This document shows positions 45,605 through 58,100 of a stretch of 64,000 nt of DNA, one piece after another; the first letter of the stretch is position 1, and every line of letters starts with the position of its first letter. Source of the stretch: Uranotaenia lowii (taxonomy: Eukaryota > Arthropoda > Insecta > Diptera > Culicidae). The stretch spans positions 278,276,413 through 278,340,412 of the forward strand of contig NC_073692.1 in the NCBI RefSeq assembly GCF_029784155.1, read 5' to 3'. The notes beneath the pieces are model-generated. The model was not told the DNA's origin. It was given only the letters and a program-made list of their open reading frames with translations, and did not search any database. The position numbers and the translations under genes are program-made.

Positions 45605-45975
45605 GGAGACAAAATTACGACAAAAATTTAACAAAGTTATGACACAAATATGCAGAATTTTGGCAATAAAATTTCAAAACATGACAAATATGGTAAAAGT
45701 ATGACAAAAAAAATACAAAAATCTGACAAATTTGACTTAAATTTTACAATATAATAAAAAAAACCAACGCAACTTTGTCGAAAATATAACAAATGTGATA
45801 AAGATATGACATATTTTTTTACAAAATTGATAAAATTTTGCAAAAATATAACAACTGACAAAAATGTGACAACTATAACAAAAATATGACGAAATATTGG
45901 CAAAAAAAAATCAAAAATAAGACAAGCGTGGTAATAATATGACGAATATATAACAATAAAATGACAATATCATGA
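45605..45975 (+). repeat. Minisatellite (A)TGACAAAAAT, plus orientation
   Basis: About 30 degenerate units of 10-14 bp (ATGACAAAAATTTGAC, ATGACAAATATGG and similar). The array continues after the LINE insertion at 47785-47909, and reappears inverted at 50577-51110. Confidence 0.75.
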
Positions 45976-47727
45976 CGTAAAATGATGGATGATGGAATTC
46001 CACCTCAGTTTGTTAAAACCAACCATCTTATTTTCGCACCTTTAATATGCGAAATTTTCAACCAATGTATTCAAAATGGAGAATTTCCGGAGTTCCTTAA
46101 GATAGCACGAGTTATACCTATCTTCAAAACAGGCAAGAAAACCGATTGTAGCAACTACCGCCCCATATCAGTACTTTCGGTTTTCAGCAAGATTTTGGAA
46201 CAGCTTATAGCAGATCGTGTCTTGACATTTTTTAAAGCACCATAGAATACTGTATAGTTACCAATACGGGTTCCGTGAAGGATCGAGTACTCTGACAGCT
46301 GCAACTGAACTGGTCGATACCATCCATGAAGCTTTTGACAATCGAAAGTTTTTAGGAGTCTTGTTTCTGGACTTAAAAAAAGCTTTCGATACGATTGACC
46401 ACGCCATTATGCTTCGGAAACTGAGTGATCTTGGAATCAGAGGCAACGCGAATGCTCTTTTCGCCAGTTTTCTTGCCAATCGGAAGCAGTACGTGCAAAC
46501 AAACCAGTCATCTAGTGACCTCGGAGACCTGTGTGTAGGAGTTCCCCAGGGCAGTAATCTAGGACCACTTCTTTTCATTCTATATGTGAACGATTTGCAC
46601 AAACTACGTTTGCATGGTAAGCCTAGGTTATTTGCTGACGATACATCGTTGTCATACGAGAACTCTGATGCTACGACAATAATTTGCCAGATGTCAACGG
46701 ATCTAGAAAAGTTGAAAGCTTACTTCGATGTCAACCTTCTTTCACTTAACCTGGATAACACCAAGTACGTTATCTTCAGCTCAACCAATCGGCTCTCTTC
46801 CTACCATGGACAGCTTCAAGTTGATACAACTGTCATAGAGCAGGTGAAAACCTTTAAATACCTGGGTCTTCATTTCGATGAACGCTTGAGATGGGACACA
46901 CATATTGATTGTCTCAGAAAAGACCTTAGTGCCATACACAGTATTATATGGAAGATATCTCGATTTGTACCTACTAAACAACTAGCTACCCTGTATCATG
47001 CATTTGTGCAATCCAAGCTGCAATACATGGTCTCTATTTGGGGAGCTGCAAGAAAAAATGACATCAAACCACTACAAGCTATGCAGAACCGATGCCTCAA
47101 AGCTGTGTACAAACGCCCCAGACTTTTTTCCACATACAATCTATTCCACGAAGCCCCTCCATCCATATTACCAATAGCCGCATTACGCGAACTTCAAAGC
47201 GTAATTCAAATCCACAATAAGCTACACAACCCACTTTTCCACCACAACCAACAAATCCAGCAGCTAAATCACCGATTTCCCACAAGGTCAAGAGGAAATC
47301 TGATACATAGAAGAGCTAATACAGAAAAAATGAAGAAATCTCCAAACTACTTCAGCAAAATTAAGTATAATGCTCTACCAGCGTACTTGAAAGTCATATC
47401 AAACAAAATAAGCTTTAAACGCCAAGTCAAAGCTTACCTAAAAACCAACTTAGCAAGCTACTTAGTATGATGGAGAAATAAAACCAACAAAACTGTGAAC
47501 TAGGTGACACACAGTCCGTAAAAAGCCCCCTTAACAGAGTGTAATCTCACTGGGGGCCTTGCTTACTCAAGTTCCTCACCCGTATTATATCCGTCACTAA
47601 TCTCCACAATATCACTATTTTCTGTATTTCCTTCTCTGCCAGCCACCTCCGCCACAAAACCACCCGCCACGAAACCGCCCACCAACCCACCTCAACACCG
47701 CCTACCACGAAACCACCGACCACAACG

Positions 47728-47784
<57 letters not shown>
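45976..47784 (+). mobile_element. 5'-truncated LINE with 57-nt poly(A), inserted in the minisatellite
   Basis: It begins near 45976-45982 in the middle of RT-domain sequence and ends with 57 uninterrupted A (47728-47784) after a 3' UTR of ACCACC/CGAAACC-rich sequence. Minisatellite sequence lies on both sides. No clear TSD can be picked out of the repetitive target. The long pure poly(A) suggests recent arrival. Confidence 0.8.
45982..47470 (+). pseudogene. Reverse transcriptase (jockey/CR1-type LINE), 5'-truncated, one frameshift
   Basis: The first 87 codons (IPPQFVKTN, IARVIPIFKTGKKTD, NYRPISVLSVFSKILEQ) cover early RT motifs. After one indel near 46235-46258 the frame continues with YQYGFREGSSTLTA, LFLDLKKAFDTIDH, VGVPQGSNLGPLLFILYVNDL and the catalytic FADD (about 46630-46641). 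The thumb and C-terminal region follow (KYLGLHFDERLRWDTH, QNRCLKAVYKRP) to TGA 47468-47470. The endonuclease is absent because of 5' truncation. The motifs fit the jockey/CR1/L2 branch rather than RTE or L1; the exact clade cannot be fixed by eye. The C-terminal 369 codons are open. Confidence 0.82.
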
Positions 47785-47787
<3 letters not shown>

Positions 47788-47913
47788 TGTGATTAAAACT
47801 AATACGAATATGACCGATTTATGATTAAAATATATAAAAAAAATTAAATTCAAGGGACAAAAATGTCGTCAAACTATGTAAAATTATGATAAAGTGATAA
47901 AAATATGACTAAT

Positions 47914-50572
47914 GGGGATTTTTTTTTATTATCTGACAATTTGCGCCGGGGGTCTTCAGATTTTCCCCAAAATTAAAAATTTGGTTCATTTTTGCGACTT
48001 AAAAACACATGTATTTTTTCAGATTTCTAACATTCTTATTTTTTGAGTTAGCTTCGGTTAGATTTTTTTGTAAATAAAAAATAACCATTTTTTAAAGCTA
48101 CATAACTCTGTTGTTTCTCAACGGAAATTATAAAATAGCACATCAAAATGCATTGAAATTTTATCAGCTTTCCAAATAGAATAGTTAAAAAAAATTAAAT
48201 AATGACCTTCATCATGAAAAGTTGTAAATAAACTTTAAATGGCGTCTAAAAGTACCGTCTGCACCACCGAATATTTTGCAAAAAATACCATTGTGTAGCT
48301 CGATTCATGATGCAACTTTCATCTGAAGACACCAAAGTGGGCCATTAACACCTTGAAGAGTTATGAAAGAAATAATGACAACAAATCTCTTTTTTTGAAT
48401 CGAAAACAAACAATGGTGGAACAACTGCACTCACATATGGAGATAGCAAGCACTTCTAACAACATGGAAACAAAAGAACTTACCAAAGCAGGTAAAAAAC
48501 ACTACTTTTTCGTGCTTTGTAGAGTGTTTGCAGCAAAACAGACTTCAAATTTCAACCAAAATTCTGAGTATCGTATTGTTTAAGTGATATAACTAATAAT
48601 GGGAATGTTGCTTTTACAACCTGGTCATATACTATATAACTTATTAATGTTTCGATCAAAGATCATTGTGAAGCATAATCAATGCCAATTGTAGAAGGTT
48701 CAGTCCCTGTGTTTGGGATCACAAAAAAGTGATTAAAAAAATGAAATATAGACGTGCTTTAAATAGTTTTTATATCGGGAGCTAAGCACTGGTCACCAAA
48801 ATCCTTTCCCATTGATCAAAAAAGTATGAGAGAGTGGCACAAATGTTGTAGAAATAATCAAAGAGCTCAGTATGGCCAGCCTAGGCTGTAAAATGATGAA
48901 AATATGATACTTTTACCGTATTCGTTTTCTACATTCGCCCAGTTTTGAGGTTTACCATACTAGAACGAACATAATTCGTTGTCAGTGTTTTGCTACCTCG
49001 ATCGCTCACACACGAATCTTCAGTGTTCCACCGTCCATTTTAAATCAAATCTGGGGAATGCGGATGCAAAACTTAGCGCATAAACTTCTAGAAATGACAG
49101 TTAAATGTGCATAACTTGTTGTGACCTGGTGCAAAACTGGGTATAAACGAATTTTGGATATAACATGAAGTCAGTTAAGCTGCAACAATCTACCGCCCCT
49201 TCTTTCATAACAGTGCCATATACAAAAATAAGAAAGCGAGACAATCAGCTTTTTCTGTTTTGGAATATATTTTTTAAATTATGACCACCACTTTCAGCAT
49301 AAACGAAAATCGTTTCTAGGTTGTCAAAATAAATCGTTAGGCCTGAAATTTTCAAATTGGGTTATTTGTAAGGTCGAGAGCACCATTTTTATTGATTATG
49401 GGACTGTTAATCGACCATATTTGAAATCTTTTTCGAATCTACTAGCGTAACAGTCCCATACAATATATATTTTTCTCAATGAGCTACTTTCTAAGACTTA
49501 AATTTGATCATTTTTGAACTTCTAAATGCAATTGTCAAAAAAAGAAACATACTTTTGCAAAAAAATATCATGAATTCCACATTGTAAGTTGAATCTTTTT
49601 ACGATTTTTGATTGCATCCGATAATTTTTCGCTCAGGAAGTCATTCCTAAGAAAGTCAGACCTGCCTTCGAAAACTAGTGTGCATCATTCGACATCAAGT
49701 GAGTTAAAAAAATGTTTAAATGATTCAAAGCAATAAACCAAAGACTATTTCGCCGAAAGAAACATTGAAAAGTGACCAAATCCGTGGTATTTCACATATG
49801 AGACTGTTATTCAGGTATATTTCATATAGGACAGCCACGAATTGATAATTTTTTTTCGAAATTTCTAGAACAAAACCTCTTTTTAAGTCTTTTATGTTGA
49901 AGCCTTATGTTGACCTAAAATGACGAAAATTCATATGGGACTGTTATGCGAGTAGGGGCAGTCTGAAAAGGACGAAAAAATAGTGTTTTTTACCAGCTTT
50001 GATAAGTTCTTTTGTTTCCATGTTGTTAGAAGTGCTTGCTATCTCCATATGTGAGTGCAGTTGTTCGACCATTGTTTGTTTTCGATGCAAAAAAAGAGAT
50101 TTATTGTCATTATTTCTTTCATAACTCTTCAAGGTGTTAATGGCCCACTTTGGTGTCTTCAGATGAAAGTTGCATCATGAATCGAGCTACACAATGGTAT
50201 TTTTTGCAAAATATTCGGTGGTGCAGACGGTACTTTTAGACGCCATTTAAAGTTTATTTACAACTTTTCATGTTGAAGGTCATTATTTAATTTTTTTTAA
50301 CTATTCTATTTTGAAAGCTGATAAAATTTCAATGCATTTTGATGTGCTATTTTATAATTTCCGTTGAGAAACAACAGAGTTATGTAGCTTCGAAAAATGG
50401 TTATTTTTTATTTACAAAAAAATCTAACCGAAGCTAACTCAAAAAATAAAAGTGTTAGAAATCTGAAAAAATACATGTGTTTTTAAGTCGCAAAAATGAA
50501 CCAAATTTTCAATTTTGGGGAAAATCTGAAGACCCCCGGCGCAAACCCGTCAGATAATAAAAAAAAATCCCC
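47914..50572. mobile_element. Long-TIR (~605 bp) DNA element, 2,659 bp, TSD TAAT
   Basis: 47914-48521 and 49966-50572 are inverted copies with a few percent divergence. Both ends read GGGGATTTTTTTTTATTATC outward-in. TAAT lies at 47910-47913 and 50573-50576. The central 1.4 kb has no recognised transposase but has repeated ATGGGACTGTTA motifs on both strands. The 4-bp TSD with long TIRs does not match a family I can name with confidence. Confidence 0.75.
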
Positions 50573-50576
50573 TAAT

Positions 50577-51110
50577 GTCAAATATTTCAGATTGTTGTCA
50601 TTTTTTACCAAATTTGCCATGTTTTTTTTTTCATTTTATTATTTTTTTTTTTTTGTAATGATTTTGTCATATTTATCAGATTTATGCCATAATTTTGTCT
50701 TATTTTTAACACATTTGTTATATTTTTGACTAAGGTTTGTCGAATTTTTGTCATTCAATTGTCGAATCAATGTCATATTTCTGTCTTAATTTTGACATAT
50801 TTTTGTCATATTTGACAGATTTTAGTCATAATTTTGCAGTTTTTTTGTATTGTCAAATTTCGCTTTATTTTTGTAATATTTTTCATATTTTTGGTCATAT
50901 TGTCAAAGATTTATCTTATCTGTCAGATTTTTATCATGTTTTTGTTATTTTTTGTCATTTTTAGTTTATGTTTTGTCATAATTAGGCCATAATTTTGTCA
51001 TATTTGTCAGATTTTGATCATACTAAATATTCTCATAATTTTGTCATTTTTTCACCATATTTATTACAATTTGTCATAATTTAGTCATTTTTCGCCATGT
51101 CGTCATCAAG
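50577..51110 (-). repeat. Minisatellite, inverted orientation (TTTTTGTCATA)
   Basis: Same unit family as 45605-45975 but in reverse orientation (ATTTTTGTCATATTTGTCAG). Together with 47785-47909 it brackets the long-TIR element, making a larger palindrome-like arrangement. Confidence 0.75.
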
Positions 51111-52006
51111 AAATTTATATTCATCTCTCTTCGCGTCCCCTCTGAATAATCGTATAGTCTTAGAATTTCCAATCGTATTTTCTTTTCGAATCCCATTTCA
51201 CAATTTTTGAAAATGGCAAAAAACAAATGCCTACTGAAATTATCAGCAACTTTCGCTGACACTGATTGAATGCTAAAGCTACATTCACTGATCGAATGCA
51301 GTGAGTGACAGAAAGGCCTAAGCGAAAGACGCTTTCGTAGCAGTCGAGTGAAACACGTTAGTTCGGGTTAACGAGTAGGCTTCTTACTGACTGATAGACA
51401 TACTCGCAAAGCTTGCCGTAAGCACGAACATGACCGAGCCGATCAGAAGCTTTTATACTCGTTGACTTTTCTATGTCATTCATTTCAGTTCAAGCTTTTT
51501 ACACTGATAGAAAATCACAGTCAATATCATTCGTGCTTTCAGAAAATTTGCAGCACTGCATGGGACACATTCCAGCCATTTTCCTGACATTTGCTTCCAG
51601 TAGGAAAGTTTTTTTTTTTTGATTGAACAAAACGAACAAAGTTGTACCTCTTTAAAGTCGTGACGTAAATTCACTCAGTCCTTGCCAAACTGATTGTGAA
51701 CCGAATTCCCGTCAAGAAATTGCAAGTAATTTTGAGCCTTTCTTTATAGCCTTCAGATTTTATGTTCACTTTCCAAAGTGATATGTTGTTATTCTGACTA
51801 GTAAAATCTAAAATTTTAAATTATTTCCTTATTTTGACTCGCTTTTACATAACGAACAACATATTGAGACCTGTTTCTTACAGTGTATATTTGAATATTC
51901 ACCATAATTTTTTTCCCCGTAGTTTTGATTTTGTTATTGAAATTTTTAAGTCATTTAAAAAATAATAAAACTATCTTCAATTTGTACGAATCCGACCATC
52001 TGAAGG
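51111..52006. other. No recognised feature
   Basis: AGCGAAAGACGCTTTCGTAG and CTGACACTGATTGAATGC blocks look like decayed repeat sequence; AGCTGACACTGATTATTT occurs inverted near 45160. No coding motif was recognised. Confidence 0.35.
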
Positions 52007-52014
52007 GTCTAGAC

Positions 52015-52812
52015 TAGGGTTACCATATGTATTCCTTTAAGAGTACATGTACTCTTAAAAGAATACTCAGTAGAAAAATGGGCGTACTCTTCTTTTGTGA
52101 AATTTTACCAAATGTACTCTTTTTTTTTGTTGAAAGACATTTGACCTGAAGAACCTACGTACTTCTTCCATTTTATGAGGTTGTTTCACATATTATGCTA
52201 AAATTACGAAAGGAATACGACTTACAATAATTACTTTAACATCTTTTATTCATTGATATGCATTTTAAGTCGTAATAAAATCGAGTAATTGAGTATGCAA
52301 ACAGTAATCGATATGTACACAATTTAGGTATTAGGTATGCTTAAATGCGCACAAATCTCAACCTTTTTTTTTAGGTTTTATTTTTAACATTTTATCAGCG
52401 TTATGGCATTCGTGTCTAATCTCAAATAATTATTTTCAAATTAATTTACGTGTCAATAAAAAAAAGAAGCTCTTTTTGAAGTGGATTGATTTATAATGTT
52501 TTTTTTTGTTGTTGTTTGTCTCTTCGGATAATCCAACTTTTGCATAACCTTAACAAATTGACAGAATTTGATTGAATGAAAATATCTCGGTTTCCAGTAG
52601 AACCCCGCTTATTCGAAGTAGTAGGGGTACTATGTACATCCTTTTCCATCTATTTTGCATACCATCTAGGAGCAAAGCTCAATAATTAAATGGATCTTTT
52701 ATCAACATGATGGCTGGGAGCTCAGAAAACCGGAGTTTTATCGTTTCTCCTGACTTTTTGGGTAAATGATCTCAATGTACTCTTTTTCGTATTGCGGGAT
52801 CTGGTAACCCTA
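52015..52812. mobile_element. hAT-type MITE with palindromic TSD GTCTAGAC
   Basis: TAGGGTTACCATATG at the left and TAGGGTTACCAGATC at the right (reverse complement) are flanked by 8-bp direct repeats GTCTAGAC (52007-52014, 52813-52820). Subterminal AGTACATGTACTC and GTACTCTT motifs recur. Length is 798 bp with no transposase. An 8-bp TSD fits hAT. Confidence 0.8.
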
Positions 52813-52820
52813 GTCTAGAC

Positions 52821-53409
52821 AGCTTTCAGAGCATGTTTTCCTTATAAATTTTGACAAACTTTGTTATGTTAATCCACTCATTCGCCCTGTTGTAGCTTAG
52901 CTGGATTTCAATCGCTTTCTAAAATTAAATTACTTATTCAGAATCGTCCCGTTATTATCAAAGAAGATCTATTATCTTCTTGTTTGGAAATGTCAAAATT
53001 TTCTTGTAAAATTCCAAAGTATCCATTTTTTGTGACATGAAATCACAAATTTGAGACTGTTTTTGGTCGCTTTTTGAAACAACTCAAACAATCAAACAGA
53101 TAACCAACAGACAAATGCAAGCAATACTTCATTTAAAAAAAACCGTTTGTTCAACACTGGACAGCTTTTGTCTAGAAAAGAATTTGAACAGATCTTAACT
53201 CACACAAGTTCTCGTGTAATACTAAATAGTATCAATGCAATAAATATCAATGTTCATGAGATGTTGAAGATATTTTTTATCCTTCTATTTTCCAACGTCA
53301 AGTAAAAAACACTTCTCTTTCTTTCTTTGAAGATCTCATATCAACATTATTTACCAAATGTTTCAGAACATCATCAACACTATAACTAAAATGTCATTGC
53401 GTATTTGAT
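52821..53409. other. AT-rich, no recognised feature
   Basis: Nothing recognised in this 590-bp stretch between two hAT-type insertions. Confidence 0.4.
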
Positions 53410-55170
53410 GTTTAAAGCATGGGTGGCCAACATTTTCAACAGGCGGACCAAACTTCAGAAATGAGATTGGCTGGCGGGCCACAGAAATAAATTGTTCTGG
53501 AGTAGGGTACTTTTGTCCATAATGCCCTTGCGGGGTAAAACGCCAGCGACTATATTTTGATAAATTTTGGAGATTTGTGAAGTTTTTAGTGGATTCTTTT
53601 TACACAAATCTGTTCTTAAAAACCAATACCTTGTAATTTTAATAAAAATGATTACCAGCTATTCATTTAAACACGAATAATCCAAATCACTATCAATCAA
53701 CTTCAGAGTTCTGAATTTTTCAGTTCTCTGTTTGTAATAATCTCAAAACGTACTTTTACCCCACCTTACTCTATATTTGAATTCTCAATTAACGAAAAAC
53801 TGTGTTGAATTGTTGATTTATGGCCAACTGAAGATATATTAAATTTTAAATATCCGATCTAAATGCCCCCATGAATTTATGGACAAATCGCCCTCCTCTC
53901 AAGGTGCTGTTCGGTAAGATGTAAACAAAACCACGTGTTTTATTTTAAATATTGAAATACAGTTTTCTATGAATACAGACCGATTATCGAAATGATATGT
54001 CGATCTTCTTCTTTGTTTAGTCCTAAATTATCATTAAGATGCATAATAATTATAACTTTCGATCGGATTTGAGTAGAAAATCGAATCGGTTCACTAAATT
54101 TGTCGCCAAAAGCACAAGAAAAACTTGGTTGAAACTGACACAGTTCAAAATAAAGTCAAGAATTTCAAAAAATTTCATTTTTTTTATTGAGAAAAGTTAA
54201 CAAAACACTGGTTTTTATGTGTAGATAAACTTGGAAAAAAACTTTTCCACTTTTTTCCGAATCAAAAAAAATTATTAATATTTTTTCACTGTAAATATTG
54301 TGCTGTTTTTGAGTCGTTCTGATCCAATGTTTTGGAGCATCATTTGCCTACACTGGGGCGTTTAACATCCAATGATTTTAAAGGTTGCTTTTAAAGGCGT
54401 TTGTAAAAAATTGAATATTTTCAAAGCTTTTACAATAAATAGTAATATAAATTTCGCTCCATTTGAAATATAGTAGAAATAGCTATTGTGCAATACGAAA
54501 TGAATTATCCTTCCCAATTTATGTATGTTTTCAAGGGGTTTAATCCTCCTCGGTTTATTCATCCCAAAAATGTCAAATCGCGTGACTACAATTGACATGA
54601 AGTCAATTCTATGGTGTCCAAATTAAAAATGAAATGACCACCCATTTTCCAAGGTTTATCGTTCTCCTTAGAAAAAATTTATAGACAAACCAGGAAAAAG
54701 TTCAGAATAGAATTGTTGAAAAAAAGTAGCGGTCACAAGCGTTTGACATTTAAAAGAATAATTAATTCAACAAACTTTAGTTACCTATATCATAAAAATA
54801 TTGATTCTACAAAGTACGGACCTTAACATCAACTCAATTCAACTCTTTTCAAATTTTCCAGTATCTCGATTTGACAAGTGTATTGGGGAAGACTTCTTTG
54901 AACTGGATGAATACGAATTGGATTATTTTAAATCATTGCACCTTCTTAAAGTAAAAATATTGCGTAAAAAAGTCGATCTTCTGAGAGATTTGTCCGTACC
55001 AAACCGGTTCTAGTTTAATTCTACTACCTAACTGTAAAATCTGTCTAATTTTTCATTATTGATGTACACAAAGCACGTTGCCAATTAAAAGTATTGGGAT
55101 TCGGTTTAATTTTAAAAAATATACCCTTTTCTAGCGAGCTGAGAAAAAAATTACAAATTGGAAAAATTAC

Positions 55171-58100
55171 CCCGAGCAGACTTTTATGGCAAAATTATAG
55201 CAAATTTTGCTATCACGCCTTGAGAGCCAAACTTGCTCTCATTTTGCTTGACATAAGTTGGTACACAGCAAAAATGAGAGCAAAAATTTCCATACTTGGT
55301 TAGCAAAGTGATACCAAATTTAGGTAAAACTGAGACCCTAACTACACCTCATTTTCTGAGAGCTTGGAGAGCACAATCATGCCAATATCAGGTGTCACGT
55401 AATTTTTAATGAAAGCAAAATTTGGTCTCAATATACATTCAAAAATTAAAAATACGAGGCATGATTTGGGTCATAAAAGCAAAAATTTGGCTTCACTTGG
55501 CTTACCATGTATGATAATCTGTGCTCTAATTATGGCTGTGTTCATCTTTAAGTCAAACAAAATGAGAGCAAATTTGACTTTCAAGGCGTGATAGCATCAT
55601 AACAGAAGGCATTTTACCACCTTTATAAGGGCAAACGCAAAATGATCAAAATTCTGCTAAAAAACGTGGTAACAAAATTTCTTTTCATTTTATTGTTAAA
55701 TTGATTTGCTCAAGATATACAAAAATCTGTGTACACAATTGAAAAGTTCATTTTAAGGAACTTATTAAATTTCCATCGAATAATTTACTCAATCAAAAGC
55801 TAAAAAATTCGTATTGTATACATTCAGGCGTAACAGAAACTACAGTACTCGCTTGTCAATCGGACGCTATTGGGACCGAAGGGTGTCCGACTACCGTATA
55901 CGTTGGGAAAAATTAATTGTGTCTATCACAATAATTAATTTATTGTTAACAGCTGACTAATAATTAGTGTGGTAACCTGTATTCGAATGAGTCTTAAGAG
56001 CTATAAACATTTGATAAAAAAAAACATAATTAAATTTGTGAAAATTCTCTAAAATTTAATGTTTTATACCTACAACATTTGAATATCATTCAAAAACAAA
56101 CCTCCTTAAAATAGAAAGATCCAATTTGAGTTTTCAATGCAATACAAAGACGAAACATTTTTGTATTTTAAATTGATTAAATTTTAATTTTCAAAATATG
56201 ATCTAAAATTTTATTTCCAATCATTATTTTAAATCTGAAATTGTTTAATTTGCTTCATAAGTTCTTCGTGATCTTTCTGTCTTTAAACAAACAACACTGC
56301 CCCCCCCCCCCCCCCAAATTCAGATTTTTTAATATAAATTACTTTCACGAATAATGCCTATAACATCAATTTATAAATCTAAAATTTATAAACTTGGTCG
56401 AGTTATTTTTGGTGTTACAATGAGATGCAGGTCTCACATACAGTACGGGACTGCTGTTCGTTATGGTCAGCAACATAGTTTGCAGTAGCGCAATCACTCT
56501 ATTAAATATGTAGTGTGATTTTAAATTAAAATGCGCAATTTATTACCACTATTGCACTTTGGTGAACTGTTCACATATTTGCTTTAAGATTTAAAATATT
56601 GATAAAACCATCCGAATAACTTTCAGCATTTTTTGAATGAATTATTCACGAACTAGTTTCCAAAATTCATAAGCTACAGCCACAAAAAGATTTGGCAAAA
56701 AAAAACAATTGCTGTCAACATTACTGTGAACTCGTTTTCTGTTCTAAAATTGCTGGACAGATTTTAAGTGTTCCAATAGTAGTAATAGTAATAGTAGTAA
56801 TAGTAATTAAATTTTTAATCGGGTAAACGTGATATTTTCACTGCGCCATGCTTTGATACGCCAACGGTCAAGTAGAGGATCTTATGGATCAGATAAATTT
56901 AACAAAAATTTATGTTTAGAAATACTTACGGTTATGGAAAGTAACCCTTTGGTTTTGAATATGACCGTTTCTAAAGTTAGCTGCTGATATAACTCTAGCT
57001 AAGTAGTGTCCGCAACAATAAATATCGCTCTAATAGGAACGGATCGACTGGGCTCCACACCTTCCTGCATTTCTATTTCCCTTCGAACGAGAGCGTATTG
57101 GAGTTGGCATGAAGTAAGATCCAAAAGCCGGAACATCTTAACTGCATCATAGGGTGGTGGTTTCTTTTCATCTGCAGCGGAAATTCCGATAAAAGAGGCT
57201 GTCGTTTTTTTCCTACTTGTTACTCTGGCAGCTTGGTCGTCAAATTATATTCAGGATGATTCTGGAGGATGCGCTGAACGGCACCGGAACCCGTACGGCA
57301 CGATATCCAATCCCGGATCATCATCTGTTTGTTCCTAAATTTAAAAAAACAAAAGCATTGTAATACGAAATACGTATTGTACGGACCCGACAATTCTTTC
57401 AAATCATACCTTCATCAGCGGTTACCTATTCCAAACAATCCAAAGGCACGCAAACGATACGAAAACGAAACACATGACCGATTTTTTCACTTTAAAACGA
57501 ACTCGCCAACTACGCTGTTTGTTTATGTTCCTCTTATTCCGCTTTTGTTGTTATGTATGGTGCACGCTCGTTTTTAAATAAACATTTATAGCTGAAAATA
57601 ACCATTTATGGTTTTTGCTGAATTCTATGACAATATGAATTTTATTCAACAATTTTTCTTTATTGAATAGATAACTTTCTAAACAATTTTCTCATAAAAG
57701 ATATAAGGAAAAGTAAAATAATTAATTGTTCAATCGGATTTGGTGAGTAAAAAATCATATTCTAGCTTCTTCACTTCTATTTCTGATGTTATAACCATAT
57801 TTCAAGTGCTCTTTGGATTCTCATGGAAAAGTCTTAAAATAGAATTACCCGGGCAAAAATCTGAAATGGTTACATATGATCCGTAAATGGTTACGTAAAT
57901 CAAGCGTGTTCAAGCAGTTGAACGTACACGGTTAGAAATTAAAACTTGAAACTAAGTTTAGCAAAAACGAAAGTTCTTAAATGAAACATTTCAGAAAACT
58001 TGTTTCAATGTTTACATGTGGCGCGGAATTCCCTATTTTCTTAAGCATTTTATTTTTTATTTGAAAAACAAGTATAAAGAATTAATGTAAAATTTATTGC

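Noticed and set aside
45130..51570. Single perfect giant palindrome extending beyond the minisatellites
   Set aside because: Outside the minisatellite only short shared blocks (CAGTGCTGCAAAT, GCTGACACTGATT) are found in inverted order. Extended complementarity is not present.
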